Source: a virus. From it: a stretch of 48,564 nucleotides of DNA. Positions 37,678 to 47,039 of the stretch are shown here, piece by piece. Where the stretch lies: positions 1-48,564 of the IMG/VR virus record IMGVR_UViG_3300032246_000739; one strand, 5' to 3'. The translations under genes and the position numbers were made by a program. A model generated the notes under the pieces. It made no database searches, had not been told where the DNA came from, and was given only the letters and a program-made list of their open reading frames with translations. Position 1 is the stretch's first letter. The number at the start of each line of letters is the position of its first letter.

Positions 37678-40600
37678 TTAAGTGCCAATGCCAAGATTTT
37701 TAAGAAACTGAGCAAGTGTACTTGCGCCGCCGGCCGCACCTTGGAGTGCGCTAGGCTGAGACATGTTGTAGTTGGTAGCCGTAATCGGTAGGCCGTTAAA
37801 CATTGATTGCAGATACTGCAACTTAGAGTATGGGTCTTTACGAGCCTCCTCAAACTGCGCCTTGTCTGCCGCAATGCCCTCGGACTCAATGCTGCGTTGT
37901 GCGGCGCCAAGGGCGGCTTGCTGTTGCAGATTTTGGAGGCTCAACCCGCCAGATGCAATTCCCAAGTTGCCCAGCCCCTGTGCAGCTTGCAAGGCGGTGT
38001 TTAAATTTTGATTGCCATAGTTTGCGCCAAACTGGCGTGACTGCTCTCCAGCCTGTTGCCCGGCCAAGCCATATTGAGCACCAGATTGAGCGGAGGTCAT
38101 GTTCTGTTGTTGATTAAATTGTCTTGCCAGCTCTTGAGCTTGCTGAGCGGAAAATCCATACTGAGCCATCATCTGCTCGGCAGTCATAGCTTGGTTTGCA
38201 CCAAACTGTTTAGACTGCTCTGCAGCTTGCTGGGCTTGCATATTACGAGCTTGGTCAGAATTAAATTGGCTCATTGCGTTGGTGTACGCAGTGTTGTAAC
38301 CCTGACCTGTAATGTTAGCCAGATTTGTACCCAAGTTGCGGTTGTTCTCTGAAGTCAAGATAGCCTGACGACCGCCACCAAACGCGCCAGCTTTAGTCAT
38401 GGCTGCGTTGTTTTGCTGTTGGGTGATTTCAGACTGACGGCGGGCCTCTTCTAATTGCGGATTAAGAGACTGTTGCAAGTACGGATTCATGTACTGCTGG
38501 GCTGCACCACTGTTAAATGTACCGGCCGTAAAGTCGGTATTTTGATACGGCGTAGGCGCTTGAAATTGATTTGTAAAATTAGTAGCCGCAGACAAAGTAG
38601 GCGCTTGGAATTGATTGCCAAACGTGGCTGCGTCGTAACTTGATTTCTGTGCTTGGTCGCCAATTTGCGCCATTTGATTTCCAGCGTAACCTACGCTAGA
38701 GGGCGTGGACAAGTTGCCGGCATTTTGAAATGCAAGGTTCTGCAAGCCAGAAGCGCCAGCAGTCAATGGGCCCGTGTAGGCTTGGTATGGCGTGTTAGCC
38801 AAAGCTTGTGCTTGACCCAACATCTTTGTAATGGCGGGGCCGGCATAGTTGGACAGGTTCTGTTCCGTGCCAGTAACGCCAGCTTGAACCAATGATCCAG
38901 TTGGGTCTGTTCCTGCGTAGCTCTTAATCCCACCGCCTTGTGCATAGCCAACTGTTCCGCCGGGCATGAACTTGTTGGGGTTAATCTGCTTACCCTGCTC
39001 TTTGTTGCCCGTGCGAGCCTTGCGAATTTGCTCCATCATATTCTTGAGCTTTCTTGAACCTGCATCCATATCACCATCTCCTAAACGCTCTACCATTTGA
39101 GGGGAGAGATAAGCCTCGTCGTTGGCAACAAGCGCCTTTTCGCGGCCATCAATCGCAGCAGGAATCGAATCACTCATGCCGTCGCCTGCGCCTTTGATTG
39201 GTTCAGCACCCATCTTTTGAGCCAGAAGCTCCAGACCTGCACTGCTGCTACCGTTACCAAAATGAGACACAACATCAGCAGGAATAACAAACCCGCCGTG
39301 GTCTAAGTTGGTCAAGCCGCCCGCCGCCATTCCTTGAGGGTGCGCTGCTTTCCAGTTATCCATTGATTGCTGCATGATGCTTTGGGCATCTTCCAAAGAT
39401 TTGCCGGATAAGGCTTGTTGCTCTGAATCTGTCAGCGCCCGACCGTAAGTGTTTTGAGCAGCAGCATTTAATGCTGCCAATCCCGATAGAGGGGCGGCAG
39501 GTTGCTTGGCGGGATCGCCGGGGTTTTGATAAATGCTGTTTGGATCAAGCTCTTGAATGCCCGTCTTTGGAATTCCAGCCGTTGAAACGCCAGTCATTGG
39601 TGTGCTAATCTGCCCGGCCAAAGCGGCCAAGCCAGCATCACTTCTAATATCTCCCCCGCTAGGGCCATTTTGTTCTTGGTAGATTTGAGCTTGGTTTGGA
39701 TTGTCATAACCAGTTCGTGTATTTGGCCGATTGGGATTGCCAGCCATTAATTTATTTAAATCTTCAATTCCATAAAAGCCGTTTGATGCTTTATTTAAAT
39801 CCTCTGGCGTAAATTTAGTGGTCTTTAAAAAATTAGTTAATGTTGCTTGAGGATCAGCCCCCGGATTGGCGCGAAGTTGTGCCAATGCGGCTTGGGCGCT
39901 TTGAATTTTAGGGTCAGTAGAAGCCACGTTATAAGGATTATTTGGATCAATAATGTTGCCGTGATCCATCAAGTATTGTTGTGTCTTTCTTTCTATCTCA
40001 GCGGCTTCTGCTTTGGTTTGATAGCGATTGCGACCGTTGGCATCTGTTACCGTAACTCCAACTTCATTTTCATTTGGATAAATAGGGCCGTTTGGCCCCA
40101 TGAGTGTGCCATTAGAAATAAACCCTTCGCCGTAACCCATTTGGCTTATGGCTGTACGACGAGCAATCCGCTCTGCTAATTCTTTGGCATCTTTTTTAAT
40201 GTCTTCTTTTCGCTGTCCCGTTGCGGCCATATAAGCAGAATAATACAACGAGTCAGGAGAAACGTGATATTTATCTAGTTCGGCTTTCTCTGCGTTCCTA
40301 CGCGCAGTCTCATCGGCTACAGCTTTATCGTAAGCTTCTTTGCTGCCAAATGAGCCGTACTCGCCTCCAGTATTACCACCGCCAGTGACAAAGCCGCCGC
40401 CTGATGGTGTACTGGCTGCTGCATTTGAAGTCGGAGAAGGATTGTTGCTTGCTGCGTTTGAAGTCGACGGCGCATTGCTGGATTGTTTCAAAACAGGGTT
40501 GCCAGCCATCTGGGATGTCAGATCAGATACGCTCCACATTCCATTAGATGCCGCCGCCAACTGCGCAGGCGTGTAATTGGTTGTCTTTAAAAAGTTTTGA

Positions 40601-41727
40601 AGAGCAACTTGCTTCTCCGCTGCTGTGCCCGGAGTTTGACTTAACTTCTGAAGCGCATCTTGTACGCCTTTAATGTCGGCTTTGGTTGAGTAAACAGACC
40701 AAGGTGTTTGAGCATTAAACACATTTGAGTTGCCTTGCATTTGGTCAATCAAATCTTGAACACCCCACATCCCGTTGGACGCCGCAGACAACTGGGCGGG
40801 AGTGTATTTTGTAGTGTGCAGAAATTGATTTAGTACAGCTTGGCGTTGTTCAGGCGTGCCTTTTGTCTGGCTCAACTTCTCAAGTTCATCTTGAATAGCT
40901 CTAATCCTTGGATCAGAGGATGCCTTTGACCAAGGATGGCTTGGGTCAATACCCGTGGCAATACCATTGCTGGGGGCTGGAGTTGTGTTGCCCGTATAGC
41001 CACTAGTAGGCTGTGGAGGCGGAGGAGGTGGTGGAAGCGGGGCCGATGACGTGCGGGAAGGAGCAGGAGTAAACGTAAAGGGCGTTGGCGCAACAGGCGT
41101 AATAGTGTTGCCGTACGTGTTGCCCCATTGGTTAAACGTGCCTTCCTGCGTAGCCTTGCGGTAAAGATCGGCAATTGGCGTAGACGTGTCGGAAACAATG
41201 TTTCCTTTGGAGTCTTTGTACTGCACGCCTGTGCCGTAGTTGATACCGCCCGAACCGGGACGACGACCGGGAGGAGGCTCAGTCAGCATAGGCTGTGTAG
41301 CCACCAAATCAGGAATGCCGCCTTGATAACCCGTGGGCTTGGTTGTTGCAGTACCAGCACCCATAGCGCCAGCGATACCACCTATACCTGCCGCTCCTAT
41401 TTTTAACAGGTCAGCAACACTAAAATTTGTACCAAGGGCGTCGTTAATTTTTTTAACAAACGATGGGTCTTTTAGTTTGGCTTGAAAAATAGAGTTACTT
41501 GTTTGGTTGGCAGTGTTTGTCAGCTTATCAACAGCAGCTTGGCTAATAGGTTGAATGTTGCCGCCACTATCTTCATACGTCCAATTGCCATCTTTGTCTT
41601 TAGTGTATGTAAGACCATTAATGGTGGTGGAATATCCGTAATCAATTTGCGTGCCAGTATCATCCACAAAATATCCGGGATACTCTAAAACACCATTATC
41701 ATCGTATTGGTCTGGAATCCAAGGCAT
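37678..41727 (-). CDS. Large internal virion / DNA-ejection protein with three internal repeats
   Basis: A 1349-residue protein. A Gly/Pro-rich N-terminus is followed by three copies of a roughly 65-residue repeat ending in ASNGMWGVQDL, ASNGMWSVSDL and ASNGFYGIEDL (near 310-320, 390-400, 645-655). Each has 'F-L-(H/K)-TT-x-(Y/F)-TP'. Around 815-900 comes GGFVIPADVVSHFGNGSSSA ... GDGMSDSIPAAIDG, a module common in aquatic phage virion proteins. YAQGGG follows near 950. The last 380 residues are a Gln/Ala coiled region with NPYLQQSLNPQLEEARR and GAFGGGRQAI, conserved in ejection proteins. Probably part of the DNA-delivery conduit. ATG after GAGGAGCTGAT. Confidence 0.7.
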   Translation of the reverse strand: MPWIPDQYDDNGVLEYPGYFVDDTGTQIDYGYSTTINGLTYTKDKDGNWTYEDSGGNIQPISQAAVDKLTNTANQTSNSIFQAKLKDPSFVKKINDALGTNFSVADLLKIGAAGIGGIAGAMGAGTATTKPTGYQGGIPDLVATQPMLTEPPPGRRPGSGGINYGTGVQYKDSKGNIVSDTSTPIADLYRKATQEGTFNQWGNTYGNTITPVAPTPFTFTPAPSRTSSAPLPPPPPPPQPTSGYTGNTTPAPSNGIATGIDPSHPWSKASSDPRIRAIQDELEKLSQTKGTPEQRQAVLNQFLHTTKYTPAQLSAASNGMWGVQDLIDQMQGNSNVFNAQTPWSVYSTKADIKGVQDALQKLSQTPGTAAEKQVALQNFLKTTNYTPAQLAAASNGMWSVSDLTSQMAGNPVLKQSSNAPSTSNAASNNPSPTSNAAASTPSGGGFVTGGGNTGGEYGSFGSKEAYDKAVADETARRNAEKAELDKYHVSPDSLYYSAYMAATGQRKEDIKKDAKELAERIARRTAISQMGYGEGFISNGTLMGPNGPIYPNENEVGVTVTDANGRNRYQTKAEAAEIERKTQQYLMDHGNIIDPNNPYNVASTDPKIQSAQAALAQLRANPGADPQATLTNFLKTTKFTPEDLNKASNGFYGIEDLNKLMAGNPNRPNTRTGYDNPNQAQIYQEQNGPSGGDIRSDAGLAALAGQISTPMTGVSTAGIPKTGIQELDPNSIYQNPGDPAKQPAAPLSGLAALNAAAQNTYGRALTDSEQQALSGKSLEDAQSIMQQSMDNWKAAHPQGMAAGGLTNLDHGGFVIPADVVSHFGNGSSSAGLELLAQKMGAEPIKGAGDGMSDSIPAAIDGREKALVANDEAYLSPQMVERLGDGDMDAGSRKLKNMMEQIRKARTGNKEQGKQINPNKFMPGGTVGYAQGGGIKSYAGTDPTGSLVQAGVTGTEQNLSNYAGPAITKMLGQAQALANTPYQAYTGPLTAGASGLQNLAFQNAGNLSTPSSVGYAGNQMAQIGDQAQKSSYDAATFGNQFQAPTLSAATNFTNQFQAPTPYQNTDFTAGTFNSGAAQQYMNPYLQQSLNPQLEEARRQSEITQQQNNAAMTKAGAFGGGRQAILTSENNRNLGTNLANITGQGYNTAYTNAMSQFNSDQARNMQAQQAAEQSKQFGANQAMTAEQMMAQYGFSAQQAQELARQFNQQQNMTSAQSGAQYGLAGQQAGEQSRQFGANYGNQNLNTALQAAQGLGNLGIASGGLSLQNLQQQAALGAAQRSIESEGIAADKAQFEEARKDPYSKLQYLQSMFNGLPITATNYNMSQPSALQGAAGGASTLAQFLKNLGIGT

Positions 41728-41728
41728 A

Positions 41729-43327
41729 TCAGCTCCTCAATAATTGCAAAAGAGCGTGGATGTCACCGCCGCCCGAATAAATTTGACCGCCTGTTGCAGC
41801 TTCAACAACATCGGTTTGGTCTTGCGCCGAGGAAGCAGGCGTATGGTCGTAAATGCTACCACCAAACAGCTCTTCCAGTGATTTTATGTGCGCCACATCA
41901 TTCTTCATCTTCAGAACATCCAACGGGTCTAAGCCAATCCTTGTTGCAGTTGGCGAAGATGATGTGCCGGACGTGCTGGCCGCAGGGTTTGCTGTCCCGC
42001 TAGCAGGGGTTTGCGTAGCAGCGGTTCTTGTCCCGCTAGTAGGCGTCCCTGCGCCAGCTCTGTCCATAATTTGTTGGCCGGTTAATGCGGTCCCGGTGAC
42101 TGGCGTCTTGTAGTCATAGACAGTCTTTTCTCCGGTTACAGGGTCAGTATGCGTCCACTGACCAGTCTTTTGGTCAACCGACCAATCTTTCATGCTGTTT
42201 AAATTGCCCGAGTTATCATTGGTTAATGGCCCAGAACGACCCGTATCTATTTCTTTACCGGTAGACGTATCAATCCAGTGGCCTGTGGTTTCGTCAATAT
42301 AACCATTGACCAGATTGGTTCCGCTAGTTGTGTCGTCTGTTGAAGGGGCAACGTACCCTTCTCCGCCGGGAGCAAAGTAACCCTCAATAAAATCTTTTGC
42401 TTGCGGTCCAGACATGCCCGCGTCAGTTAGGCTTTGAATAATGTCTTTGTTGGCGGGGCCTGCAACACTTGTAATCGCGCTAAGGACAGATTGCAAGTTA
42501 CCTTTACTTGACAAAATAGACTGCGCCAGCTTTGCATTTTTAGCCAGATCACCCAGCGTGTAGCCCGTATCGCCAATTTGTGTACTTCCAGCTCCAGACA
42601 AACTTGCAGCGCCGGTAATGGCGTTCATCCAATCGCCTTTTTCCGCTGCTTTTAAAGCGTTTACGGCAGTCATTGCTTGCCCAACAGTAAACCCAGTATC
42701 CCCAATACCCAAGTTGCCAGCGCCGCCAATCCCTCCGGTTAGCGCGCCCTTAAAAATATCCCCGCCAGATATTGCGGCTCGACCCGCGCCAAGCGTAGCA
42801 CCACCTGCAATTTGACCTGCTGTGCCAGACAATCCATACAAGCTCTGACCCAAACCAGATGCACCACCAAACGCACTACCAACGCCGGCAGTCAGGGCAG
42901 ACAATGCAACCATCTTTGCAAAATTGCCAAAACCATCTGTTTGGTCGTTATTTGTGTAACTAATATTTCCTTGTGCGTCTAAAACTGGTAGCCAATGATG
43001 CCCATTTTGATAAAACTCTTTGCCGTAACCAACTTGGAAATTTCCATCTTCTCCATACTGTGCATTAAAAGTTTGATTGCCTACTTTTAATGGAGCCGTA
43101 TATGTTGAGGTATATACGGGGTCAGTATTTTCATTGGCTTCAACGGAAACATTTTTTCTAACTACATTGCCTGCGGCATCCTTGTATTCAGTGTGGTAAG
43201 TATGCGCACCAAGTTCATTGTCATAACCTTCATCCACAGTAAATGGCGTAAGTTTTTTGGTGTCCAAAGAAGAAAATTTAGACGCAAGTGTATTTTGCTT
43301 AACTGGCGTAACTACGGTTTTAGCCAT
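41729..43327 (-). CDS. Virion protein with Gly/Ala-rich hydrophobic core
   Basis: A 532-residue protein. The N-terminal beta part (TYHTEYKDAAGNVVRKNVS) is followed by a long Gly/Ala/Leu-rich segment (LSALTAGVGSAFGGASGLGQ, about 140-230), which could insert in membranes. Then come Thr/Ser/Pro-rich repeats and the C-terminus ATGGQIYSGGGDIHALLQL. It lies just upstream of the ejection-type proteins and has the genome-wide GG-Y-x-GGG motif. A membrane-active ejection protein is plausible. No catalytic motif. Confidence 0.65.
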   Translation of the reverse strand: MAKTVVTPVKQNTLASKFSSLDTKKLTPFTVDEGYDNELGAHTYHTEYKDAAGNVVRKNVSVEANENTDPVYTSTYTAPLKVGNQTFNAQYGEDGNFQVGYGKEFYQNGHHWLPVLDAQGNISYTNNDQTDGFGNFAKMVALSALTAGVGSAFGGASGLGQSLYGLSGTAGQIAGGATLGAGRAAISGGDIFKGALTGGIGGAGNLGIGDTGFTVGQAMTAVNALKAAEKGDWMNAITGAASLSGAGSTQIGDTGYTLGDLAKNAKLAQSILSSKGNLQSVLSAITSVAGPANKDIIQSLTDAGMSGPQAKDFIEGYFAPGGEGYVAPSTDDTTSGTNLVNGYIDETTGHWIDTSTGKEIDTGRSGPLTNDNSGNLNSMKDWSVDQKTGQWTHTDPVTGEKTVYDYKTPVTGTALTGQQIMDRAGAGTPTSGTRTAATQTPASGTANPAASTSGTSSSPTATRIGLDPLDVLKMKNDVAHIKSLEELFGGSIYDHTPASSAQDQTDVVEAATGGQIYSGGGDIHALLQLLRS

Positions 43328-43328
43328 A

Positions 43329-43583
43329 TTAGACCTTTACTTTCAATACGTTGCCTGCGGTCGTGTCCCGATACACGTCGCCTGATCGGAGCGTGGCAAG
43401 GCTGGCCTGCGTGGGCAGCGTGTTTAAATCAATGTTCAACTTGGCAATGTTAATCGGTTGCACGGCATTAACCTGTTGGAAGAACAAATACAACACGTTA
43501 ATAAACCCCGACATATACGGCTCGCTATAAACTGCTGGCGCAGATGGCAGGCGGGGCGGTGTGGCCGTAGAAAATAAGCTCAT
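43329..43583 (-). CDS. Small structural protein
   Basis: An 84-residue protein (FINVLYLFFQQVNAVQPINI ... LATLRSGDVYRDTTAGNVLK). The C-terminal 'LPTQA-LATLR-GDVY-DT-AGNVLKVK' pattern is familiar from small virion proteins of aquatic phages encoded next to the gp10-like gene. Start overlaps the previous stop (ATGA). A tail-completion or fibre-base role is likely by context. Confidence 0.65.
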   Translation of the reverse strand: MSLFSTATPPRLPSAPAVYSEPYMSGFINVLYLFFQQVNAVQPINIAKLNIDLNTLPTQASLATLRSGDVYRDTTAGNVLKVKV

Positions 43584-45688
43584 GTGTTACCTCTGCCGCC
43601 ATCTTGGCGGATGTCCAAACGATGAGAACCCATCTGCCATGTGCAGCCAATTTGATTGGAACTCATGGTTAAAATCATTTGCCGCCCACGTACTCGAATA
43701 AACACCTGCCCAGTGAAGGCTTCGATTGGGACTGTGGCCGAGCGGGTAATCAAGGCGCTTGCGTCGCCCCCAACAGACTGTGGGTTGTTGTACCCCGAGC
43801 CAGAGTTTTGCATAGGGGTCAAAGTCAACGTAACCTGTGGATTGGTTGTTGTAGAGCCAGCAAACGTAACATCCGGCAAAATACGGCGTACAAAACCAAA
43901 CCGGTCACCGTCATCAATGTCAAATTCAGCCGTGGAAATCATGGCGTAAATAGGTAGGGTGGTGTCGGTTTCATTGTCGTCCACACCGTATTCATGGTTG
44001 ACCACATTGTAGTTGTACGTTGCAGCCAGCGGGTAGTTGCGCAAACCAGAATCCAGCCACGCGGTACGGCCCAGCGTGCCATAAGACCAAACGCCTTCGC
44101 CGTTGTTTTCAAAGTAGTTGTAGATTACATACTTATCGATTGCAATCGAATTAGCAGAGCAGTAAAAGAACCAAACCTCGTTAAACCCTTCGTTGGTTGT
44201 GGCAAAGAACTGCGATGCCTGAGACAAGTTAATGTCGTTGTAAATAAACTGCCGCAAGTCGCAACGCAAGGTTTGAACCCGGCCATCGTACTTGTAGAAC
44301 TTGTCCACGCCCATCCAATACGCAATGCCTGAAGCCAAAGCTACGGCGTTCGGTCCAGCAAGCGACAAATTGTCTCCAAGCAACTGAGAACCCCAAACCG
44401 CTGGTGGGCCAGAGTACTGCAAGGAATACAAGGACGAGTCTGTGTAAACCAAGATTTCTTGGCGCGACTGCAATACCGACACAATCTTTGAACCGTGCGA
44501 CAAAAGCAAACTTCCCGCTTGGTTTGTGGCAGACGGAGTCCAGTTTAAATAATCTTCTTGGTCGGACCACCGGATCAGCATGGGGTTTAAAACGCTGCTG
44601 CCGTAATCGTTAGTTCCAAACGCAAACGTAAACCGCGAGGCGTCCGACACCAAAAGCAGGTTTTGGTAGAGCGGCACATCCACCAGCAAAGAGATAGATA
44701 CCCCGCTGCCTGTTGAGGATGTATTAATTAAAGTGCCAGAGCTATTGGCAATATTGAACGTTAACCCGCTTGGGTTTGCCACGTAGTAGGTGGTAGCCGC
44801 AGATACGCCAGTGGGCAAGGAGCCGGTTGCGGAAAACTGCATGGGCGTCCCAGCAGCAAATGTTGTAGTGGCCGTAACCACTGTAGGGCTTGCGCTTGTA
44901 AATGTTACTGCGCCGCCAAGGCTGGAGATCAGTACCCCGCGAGTAGTAAGAGAGCCACTGGCTTTCCAAATGTACAACCCACCACCGCTGGGGCCAAAGA
45001 TTAAATCTTGCCCAAAGTTGTTTTGGTTCCAAATGCGAATTTGAGTTGTACTTGGTGAGCCAATGCCCCATGTTCCTGATCCCCAAGCTCCGGCTCCCCA
45101 GCCAATCAATGGGATTTCATAGGCCATACCGACATTGATTTGGTATGCAGCTACAACAGAGGAACCTCCGCCTACAGCATTGGACGTTGCAGCCGTAGCC
45201 GACTGAATTGAATACGTGGTTGTACTTGTGCCGATGGTGGTGAGTTGATACTCGCCATTCAGGGTCAACCCACCAACAGCCGTGGCGCCACTGAAGGTTA
45301 CAAAATCTCCGTTGACCCATCCGCCCGTAGCGTCTGTGACTACAACGGTCTTGGACAAGTTTGAAGTGGCAAAAGGATTTGCGCCCAACGTTGCTGCAGG
45401 GACGACGCGCAGCGGAGTAATGTCGTTGTACGCACCACCGTTCTCAATATAAAACTTCAGGTTTGTACCAACGCCGAGCAAGTTCTGCCCGCCAAGAGTA
45501 ATCCAGTTCCACAGAGAACGGCACACGCCTTGAAATGTTGTACCAGAAATGCGTTGCCAGCCGCCAATTTTCTCGGGCGTACCTTGACGAAAACGGACCT
45601 TCTCCGACTCGAAGTAGCCATTTTCATTGGTGTAGCGGGTGTTTTCTCTGTTTACACCGGCTTTCTGGACAAGCTTTTTTAAAGGCAC
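43580..45688 (-). CDS. P22 gp10-like tail / DNA-stabilisation protein
   Basis: A 702-residue protein that starts at GTG after GAGGTAATCC. The N-terminus VNRENTRYTNENGYFESEKV with 'RQGTPEKIGGWQRI' and the beta-propeller-like repeats (VGTNLKFYIENGGAYNDITP, WMGVDKFYKYDGRVQ) are typical of phage stabilisation proteins of the gp10 kind. Two FCCH-like inserts are visible (VNGDFVTFSGATAVGGLTLN; TFAAGTPMQFSATGSLPTG). It would plug and extend the portal vertex after packaging and hold the tail needle or spikes. The order portal-terminase-capsid versus gp10 on a separate arm is usual. Confidence 0.75.
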   Translation of the reverse strand: MPLKKLVQKAGVNRENTRYTNENGYFESEKVRFRQGTPEKIGGWQRISGTTFQGVCRSLWNWITLGGQNLLGVGTNLKFYIENGGAYNDITPLRVVPAATLGANPFATSNLSKTVVVTDATGGWVNGDFVTFSGATAVGGLTLNGEYQLTTIGTSTTTYSIQSATAATSNAVGGGSSVVAAYQINVGMAYEIPLIGWGAGAWGSGTWGIGSPSTTQIRIWNQNNFGQDLIFGPSGGGLYIWKASGSLTTRGVLISSLGGAVTFTSASPTVVTATTTFAAGTPMQFSATGSLPTGVSAATTYYVANPSGLTFNIANSSGTLINTSSTGSGVSISLLVDVPLYQNLLLVSDASRFTFAFGTNDYGSSVLNPMLIRWSDQEDYLNWTPSATNQAGSLLLSHGSKIVSVLQSRQEILVYTDSSLYSLQYSGPPAVWGSQLLGDNLSLAGPNAVALASGIAYWMGVDKFYKYDGRVQTLRCDLRQFIYNDINLSQASQFFATTNEGFNEVWFFYCSANSIAIDKYVIYNYFENNGEGVWSYGTLGRTAWLDSGLRNYPLAATYNYNVVNHEYGVDDNETDTTLPIYAMISTAEFDIDDGDRFGFVRRILPDVTFAGSTTTNPQVTLTLTPMQNSGSGYNNPQSVGGDASALITRSATVPIEAFTGQVFIRVRGRQMILTMSSNQIGCTWQMGSHRLDIRQDGGRGNT

Positions 45689-45696
45689 GGATTACC

Positions 45697-45810
45697 TCAT
45701 GCGGTTAGGACACTGAGGGCGGTGTTGATGTGAGCAACCCTATCGTTAAGCGCGATTGTGCCATGATTGAAGTTACTTGTCACCCCCGGCTTTTGTATTG
45801 TATATGTCAT
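45697..45810 (-). CDS. 37-residue protein ahead of the gp10-like gene
   Basis: Frame MTYTIQKPGVTSNFNHGTIA continues to LNDRVAHINTALSVLTA and TGA, with AGAGGCTAAAA before ATG. It ends eight bases before the GTG of the gp10-like gene and is thus likely co-translated. A beta start and helical end; no family recognised. First gene of the late minus-strand arm here. Confidence 0.55.
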   Translation of the reverse strand: MTYTIQKPGVTSNFNHGTIALNDRVAHINTALSVLTA

Positions 45811-45849
45811 TTTTAGCCTCTAGGATAGCAAATGCAGCAATCCCGCTGC
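45798..45849 (+). promoter_or_regulatory. Promoter-like site and leader hairpin of the acidic plus-strand gene
   Basis: TTGTAT (45798-45803) and TAGGAT (45821-45826) are 17 bases apart, a moderate sigma70 match. The leader contains GCAGC-aatccc-GCTGC (45834-45849). TTAGGAGCAAGC then precedes the ATG at 45863. Confidence 0.45.
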
Positions 45850-45862
45850 GTTAGGAGCAAGC

Positions 45863-46072
45863 ATGTTTAAATTTGAAATGAACCTCGGCTGGTTGGGTAA
45901 CGGCAAAATGACGATTGAAACTCATGACTTTGACATGATCGAAGCCCTGAAAGAATTCGTTGAGTTCCAAGAGGATAATGGTTGGATCGGCAACTGGGAT
46001 GAAGTTCCAGTTGAAGATGAAGAAGGCGAAGAAGAGACTGAAGAAGAAACCGAAGAAGAAGTTACTGAGTAA
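45863..46072 (+). CDS. Acidic single-gene insertion (moron-like)
   Basis: A 69-residue protein. The N-terminal 45 residues (MFKFEMNLGWLGNGKMTIET ... FQEDNGWIGNWDE) form a beta-alpha unit. The tail is almost pure Glu/Asp/Thr (DEEGEEETEEETEEE). It is the only plus-strand gene within a long minus-strand arm, has its own promoter-like site, and overlaps the convergent phosphoesterase gene by 11 bases. Extreme acidity suggests DNA mimicry or binding to a basic partner. No homolog recognised. Confidence 0.65.
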   Translation: MFKFEMNLGWLGNGKMTIETHDFDMIEALKEFVEFQEDNGWIGNWDEVPVEDEEGEEETEEETEEEVTE

Positions 46073-47039
46073 CTTTAATCACGCGGCCTCGGAACTCAAT
46101 GGAGTCGGGGCCGTGTGTAGTCACAAGTTCGGGAAGTATCAGTTTGCCATCCACAAAAGTCAGCACGGCAAAGCCAGAGCGCCAGTTCAATGGGCCTTCT
46201 TCAGTGTAGTCTTTAAATTGTGGGCCGTAGGGTTCTGCCAATGTTCCGGTGTCAATACCGTATCGCACGCCGTTATAGTCACTGAACGGCGTGACTTTTA
46301 AGCTGTGCAAGTGGCCCGTGACAATATTTTTGCCGCTCCAGATGGCATTGTTGTGGGTAGCGTGAATTCCACCTTTAAATCGGTGCTTGATTACCGTTCC
46401 TTCATTAATCCAAACTGCCCAACACGGTTCCCAATCTGGGAAGTGGTCGCGCAAGGTAAACCCTTTGACATGCTCATATTGCGGGGCATTAGCTGCTAGG
46501 AACGTCTCATACCGAGCATCATGGTTACCCAGAGGCCAGATCAATTTGACGTTGTGACGGGCCTCCTTGGCTGCTTCTTCAATATAGCTCATGCAAATCG
46601 TGCAGGCTTTCAGTTCTTCCATTACTGAAGGAGCCTTTGCCCAACCAATGCGGGGGTGGCGGCTGATCCCAGCTCCATCAAAAATATCTCCATTAGCGAT
46701 AACTGCATTGGGCTTGAGTTCTTTAATGGCCCATAAAAGACCGTGGAATGCGGTTGTATATATGCCGGGCCAAAAGTGAGCATCACTGAAGACAATCACT
46801 GTGCCATTCAAAATGCCCAAATCTTTTTTTGCTGGATGGACGTGGGCCGTTTGCAGATGTTTAAATTGATCTGTGGTTTGCGGCGCTTTGATCTCTATCT
46901 TTTCTCGCTGCTCAATGCGTCTGCGGCGCTTGTTTAGCCCAGACAAATCCATGCCCAGAGTCAAACTGGCTTGCCGCATTGATGGGCTATTTTCGATAGC
47001 ACTGATAACTTGCTGGTCAGAAAATTTTTGGACAGGCAT
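46062..47039 (-). CDS. Calcineurin-like metallophosphoesterase with N-terminal HTH
   Basis: A 325-residue protein. Residues 1-45 look like a helix-turn-helix (SDQQVISAIENSPSMRQASL, TLGMDLSGLNKRRRRIEQ). From about 80 comes the two-metal phosphoesterase fold: FSDAHFWPG (85-91), ANGDIFDG (115-122), PLGNHDARYE (169-178), GGIHATHN (223-230) and TGHLHS (241-246). Phage members may hydrolyse nucleic acid ends, cyclic nucleotides or phosphoprotein. The fused HTH suggests work on DNA. Start overlaps the acetyltransferase stop (TAATG). Confidence 0.85.
   Translation of the reverse strand: MPVQKFSDQQVISAIENSPSMRQASLTLGMDLSGLNKRRRRIEQREKIEIKAPQTTDQFKHLQTAHVHPAKKDLGILNGTVIVFSDAHFWPGIYTTAFHGLLWAIKELKPNAVIANGDIFDGAGISRHPRIGWAKAPSVMEELKACTICMSYIEEAAKEARHNVKLIWPLGNHDARYETFLAANAPQYEHVKGFTLRDHFPDWEPCWAVWINEGTVIKHRFKGGIHATHNNAIWSGKNIVTGHLHSLKVTPFSDYNGVRYGIDTGTLAEPYGPQFKDYTEEGPLNWRSGFAVLTFVDGKLILPELVTTHGPDSIEFRGRVIKVTQ

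Noticed and set aside
36951-44613. Many long open frames antisense to the large virion genes
   Set aside because: They lack ribosome binding sites and mirror codon patterns of the Gln/Ala/Gly-rich genes opposite.
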